Assembly (NCBI GenBank): GCA_025356505.1
Contig: JANXSV010000179.1
Location: 1-8,643 of the forward strand
DNA from: Methylovirgula sp.
Lineage (GTDB): Bacteria; Pseudomonadota; Alphaproteobacteria; Rhizobiales; Beijerinckiaceae
Direction: 5' to 3'
Length of the DNA: 8,643 bases
Within the stretch, counting starts at the first letter, position 1, and every line of letters starts with the position of its first letter. The position numbers and the translations under genes were made by a program. Positions 7,004-8,643 of the stretch are shown in pieces. The notes under the pieces were generated by a model. It saw only the letters and a list, made by a program, of their open reading frames with translations, was not told the DNA's origin and did no database searches.

Positions 7004-7609
7004 TCAGAGGCTCGCCATAATCGCTTTGGCCTTGGCGCAATAGGCGCGGTTTGCCGCAGAAAGATGAGTGGCTGCAACGCCGGTTTGATAGCGCATGACC
7101 GTGCTGCACACATTGCCACCGGAAATTTTGTACACCTGCGCCAGATATTTCATGCCATAGCGCAAGTTGGTATCGGCATTGAGCAATTCGCTCGCAGACC
7201 CGGAAAAGCCAACGCCGCGCGCGGTTTGGGCTTTAATCTGCATCAAGCCCATGGCGCCGTGGTTGGTGGCGCGTGGGTTGTAGCGGCTCTCGATGCGCAC
7301 GATTGCATCTGCCAAAGCCACCGGAACGCCATTGGCGGCGGCATGCTGAGCGATCAGGACCTTGATGTTGCTAGATGGCGCGCCGCGCAGACTTGCAGAC
7401 CTGCCCTTCTGGCTCTTGGTTTTTGTCGGGACTTCGTCGGCTGAAGTTTCGGCAGGCTTTGGAGCTGCTTCCGTTTGATCAGGCGTTTTTGCGCCCAAGA
7501 GTGCGCCAAGCAAACCAAAATTCGCTTCTTCTGCAAAGGCATTTGCCGGGAGTGCCGCTGTGGATAAAATCACAACAATTGCAGCAACGCCCTTTGTCAA
7601 ATCGATCAT
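7004..7609 (-). CDS. Small secreted lytic transglycosylase (SLT domain)
   Basis: Predicted periplasmic enzyme that cleaves the glycan strand of peptidoglycan to form 1,6-anhydromuramic products. The 201-residue precursor has a signal peptide (Lys6, hydrophobic core 8-20, cleavage after Ala-Phe-Ala at 26). A low-complexity linker rich in Pro, Thr, Lys and Ala spans about 40-80, followed by an SLT domain (about 82-175). The catalytic Glu107 is in RIESRYNP; GAMGLMQI (118-125), a Thr at 129 and NLRYGMKYL (148-156) complete the family pattern. Cys168 and Cys191 are the only cysteines and could form a disulfide in the periplasm. No lipobox is present, so it should be soluble. Start ATG is preceded by GAGG (7615-7618) at 5 nt. 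It looks monocistronic: a strong terminator follows, and an AT-rich 187-bp region with palindromes precedes it. No secretion-system or conjugation genes are nearby, so a VirB1-type role is not supported; general wall turnover is more likely. Confidence 0.92.
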   Translation of the reverse strand: MIDLTKGVAAIVVILSTAALPANAFAEEANFGLLGALLGAKTPDQTEAAPKPAETSADEVPTKTKSQKGRSASLRGAPSSNIKVLIAQHAAANGVPVALADAIVRIESRYNPRATNHGAMGLMQIKAQTARGVGFSGSASELLNADTNLRYGMKYLAQVYKISGGNVCSTVMRYQTGVAATHLSAANRAYCAKAKAIMASL

Positions 7610-7639
7610 AATTACCTCAAATTAATAATTTCGATCTGA

Positions 7640-7669
7640 GGCATAAAACAGGCTATTGGGGCCATAAAA
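7640..7669. repeat. Direct repeats in the transglycosylase leader region
   Basis: GGCATAAAA (7640-7648) and GCCATAAAA (7661-7669) match at 8 of 9 positions and are exactly 21 bp apart, about two helical turns. They lie between the candidate operator and the transglycosylase start. Two short copies could be chance in AT-rich DNA. Confidence 0.3.
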
Positions 7670-7688
7670 GGGCGAAGAATAAGGCTAT

Positions 7689-7712
7689 ATCTATACAGTA
7701 TAGATTCTATAC
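7689..7712. repeat. Overlapping palindromes upstream of the transglycosylase gene, possible operator
   Basis: ATCTATACAGTATAGAT (7689-7705) is a perfect palindrome around a central A, and GTATAGATTCTATAC (7698-7712) is a perfect palindrome around a central T. They share the middle half-site, giving three alternating CTATAC/GTATAG units; an imperfect fourth, CTATAT, abuts at 7685-7690. On the minus strand, promoter-like elements occur here: AAGACA (7714-7719) and TATAGA (7690-7695) at 18 nt, with TATACT (7697-7702) inside the palindromes. The location suits a protein-binding site covering the transglycosylase promoter. The binding protein is not identifiable from sequence. Confidence 0.45.
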
Positions 7713-7796
7713 GTGTCTTTTATTGGCAAATTTTATTCAGTATTGGCTTGACGAAATTCTTTGTGTCAAAATAAAGACGATATAATCTATAAAAAT

Positions 7797-8643
7797 CTAG
7801 CGCGCCCTGAACACCCGCCCTAATGCGACCATACCAAGAACAAGGGCCGCAAACAGCAATGTTTCCCAACCGATGACCTCGTGATTGATGAGGCTGGAAA
7901 AAGCCAGCGTGAAAAAGCTCTGCAATAACTGCACCTGACTGACGCGGGCCGTGCCGCCCAAGGCCATGCCGGTGTTCCATGCAAAGAACCCGATATACAT
8001 GCTCATGGTGCCCAGATAGGCGAAAGCCAGCCAGGTGGAGAGCGCAACAGCATGCAAATCGGCGGGCATGGTGATGAGGCTTACCGGAACGGTCAATGGC
8101 AAAGCAAAGACCACGCACCATGAAATCACCACCCAGCCGGGCATCGCCGCGCTCAACTTAGCCGATATAGTGTAGCCAATGGCCGCTGCGGCGACGGCAG
8201 CCAGAAGATAAAAATCGCCGGTGCTGGCGCTGCCACCGCCCTGGCGCAGCGCGAAGGCAACAACAATCAAGGCTCCCAAAACGCCGCAAATCCAAAATCC
8301 CAACGAGGGTCGTTCTTTGTAGAACAAGGCCGAGAGTAGCGAGGTGGCAAGCGGCAATATGCCCACAACCACGCCTGCGTGGCTTGCTGGAATGGTTTTC
8401 ACGGCCATGCTGCTGAAGATGGGAAATCCAATTACCAGGCAAAGCGCGGCGAATCCAATCGGGATCACCTGCGTGCGGGTCGGAAGCGGACGTTTAAAAA
8501 GGCGCAAAACCACGAGTGCAATCGTGCCAGCCATGGCGGCGCGCCCGAAGGTGATGAACCACGGGCCAAGTTCGGGCACAGCGAGCCTGGAAAACGGCAA
8601 AGTCGCAGCAAAAATGATGACCCCGATCAGTCCGAAAGCCAGT
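7797..8643 (-). CDS. EamA (DMT) family transporter, 5'-truncated by window edge
   Basis: Inner-membrane carrier of the drug/metabolite transporter superfamily; family members often export amino acids or other metabolites, but the substrate here cannot be read. About 282 codons are in the window and the frame stays open to the edge: codons upstream of the TTG at 8600 still encode a hydrophobic helix (LAFGLIGVIIFAATLPFSRL), typical of the first EamA membrane segment. The real start therefore lies outside, probably by only a few to about twenty residues. Two EamA repeats are visible with about ten hydrophobic segments. The first contains the conserved Arg in TFGRAAMAG and the pattern ASHAGVVVGILPLATSLLSALFYKERP. 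The second contains a WNTGMALGGTARVSQVQLLQSFFTLAFS segment, the usual second-repeat form. It ends in TAG; no terminator is obvious in the AT-rich DNA that follows. The downstream transglycosylase gene is 187 bp away and probably separately transcribed. Confidence 0.93.
   Translation of the reverse strand, partial: LAFGLIGVIIFAATLPFSRLAVPELGPWFITFGRAAMAGTIALVVLRLFKRPLPTRTQVIPIGFAALCLVIGFPIFSSMAVKTIPASHAGVVVGILPLATSLLSALFYKERPSLGFWICGVLGALIVVAFALRQGGGSASTGDFYLLAAVAAAAIGYTISAKLSAAMPGWVVISWCVVFALPLTVPVSLITMPADLHAVALSTWLAFAYLGTMSMYIGFFAWNTGMALGGTARVSQVQLLQSFFTLAFSSLINHEVIGWETLLFAALVLGMVALGRVFRAR

Noticed and set aside
6994..7007. CTGACA-GA-TGTCAG palindrome over the transglycosylase stop codon
   Set aside because: Six-bp arms with a 2-nt centre cannot form a stable RNA hairpin, and the real terminator is just downstream; likely coincidental.
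7689..7712. Palindromes as a terminator for the EamA gene
   Set aside because: They lie about 85-110 bp past its stop, the stem is almost all A-T, and no T tract follows on the minus strand.
7748..7769. TTGAC ... GTCAA inverted repeat as an FNR-type site
   Set aside because: The arms are 5 bp with a 12-nt spacer, whereas FNR-type sites have TTGAT, four bases, ATCAA; probably chance in AT-rich DNA.

Overview
The window looks like an ordinary chromosomal stretch of a moderately GC-rich alphaproteobacterium, probably of the Hyphomicrobiales (Rhizobiales) type. The clues are the short rhizobial-style ribose-5-phosphate isomerase, a DUF2059 exported protein next to glutathione reductase, a plant-like class II DAHP synthase, and an alphaproteobacterial type A RNase P RNA. 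I cannot name a genus. No tRNA, CRISPR array, insertion sequence, phage gene, toxin-antitoxin pair or defence system was found, and I see no previously undescribed multi-gene system. The less expected signals are all in non-coding DNA.

Layout. Positions 1-2633 form a plus-strand cluster: rpiA (5' end outside the window), a secreted DUF2059 protein, and gor (glutathione reductase). The gaps are short, so one transcript is plausible. A minus-strand MFS transporter (2664-3845) converges on gor and is divided from the plus-strand class II DAHP synthase (4070-5464) by a divergent intergenic region of about 220 bp holding candidate promoters, an inverted repeat and a leader hairpin. From 5476 to the end everything is on the minus strand: prmA (ribosomal protein L11 methyltransferase), rnpB (RNase P RNA, about 415 nt), a small secreted lytic transglycosylase, and an EamA/DMT-family transporter whose 5' end lies beyond the window.

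How the genes work together. rpiA (non-oxidative pentose phosphate pathway) and gor (NADPH-dependent glutathione recycling) are metabolically adjacent, and the DAHP synthase uses erythrose 4-phosphate from the same sugar-phosphate pool. prmA and rnpB are translation-related housekeeping functions. The two transporters have no substrate that can be read from sequence.

Non-coding signals. The best -35 element for rnpB lies inside the terminator hairpin of the upstream transglycosylase gene. Upstream of that gene, a CTATAC/GTATAG half-site is repeated three times as two overlapping perfect palindromes. Several starts are not the longest possible ones: ribosome binding sites favour GTG 714 for DUF2059, ATG 1263 for gor and ATG 4070 for the DAHP synthase, while the MFS gene has no usable ATG and must start at a rare codon.
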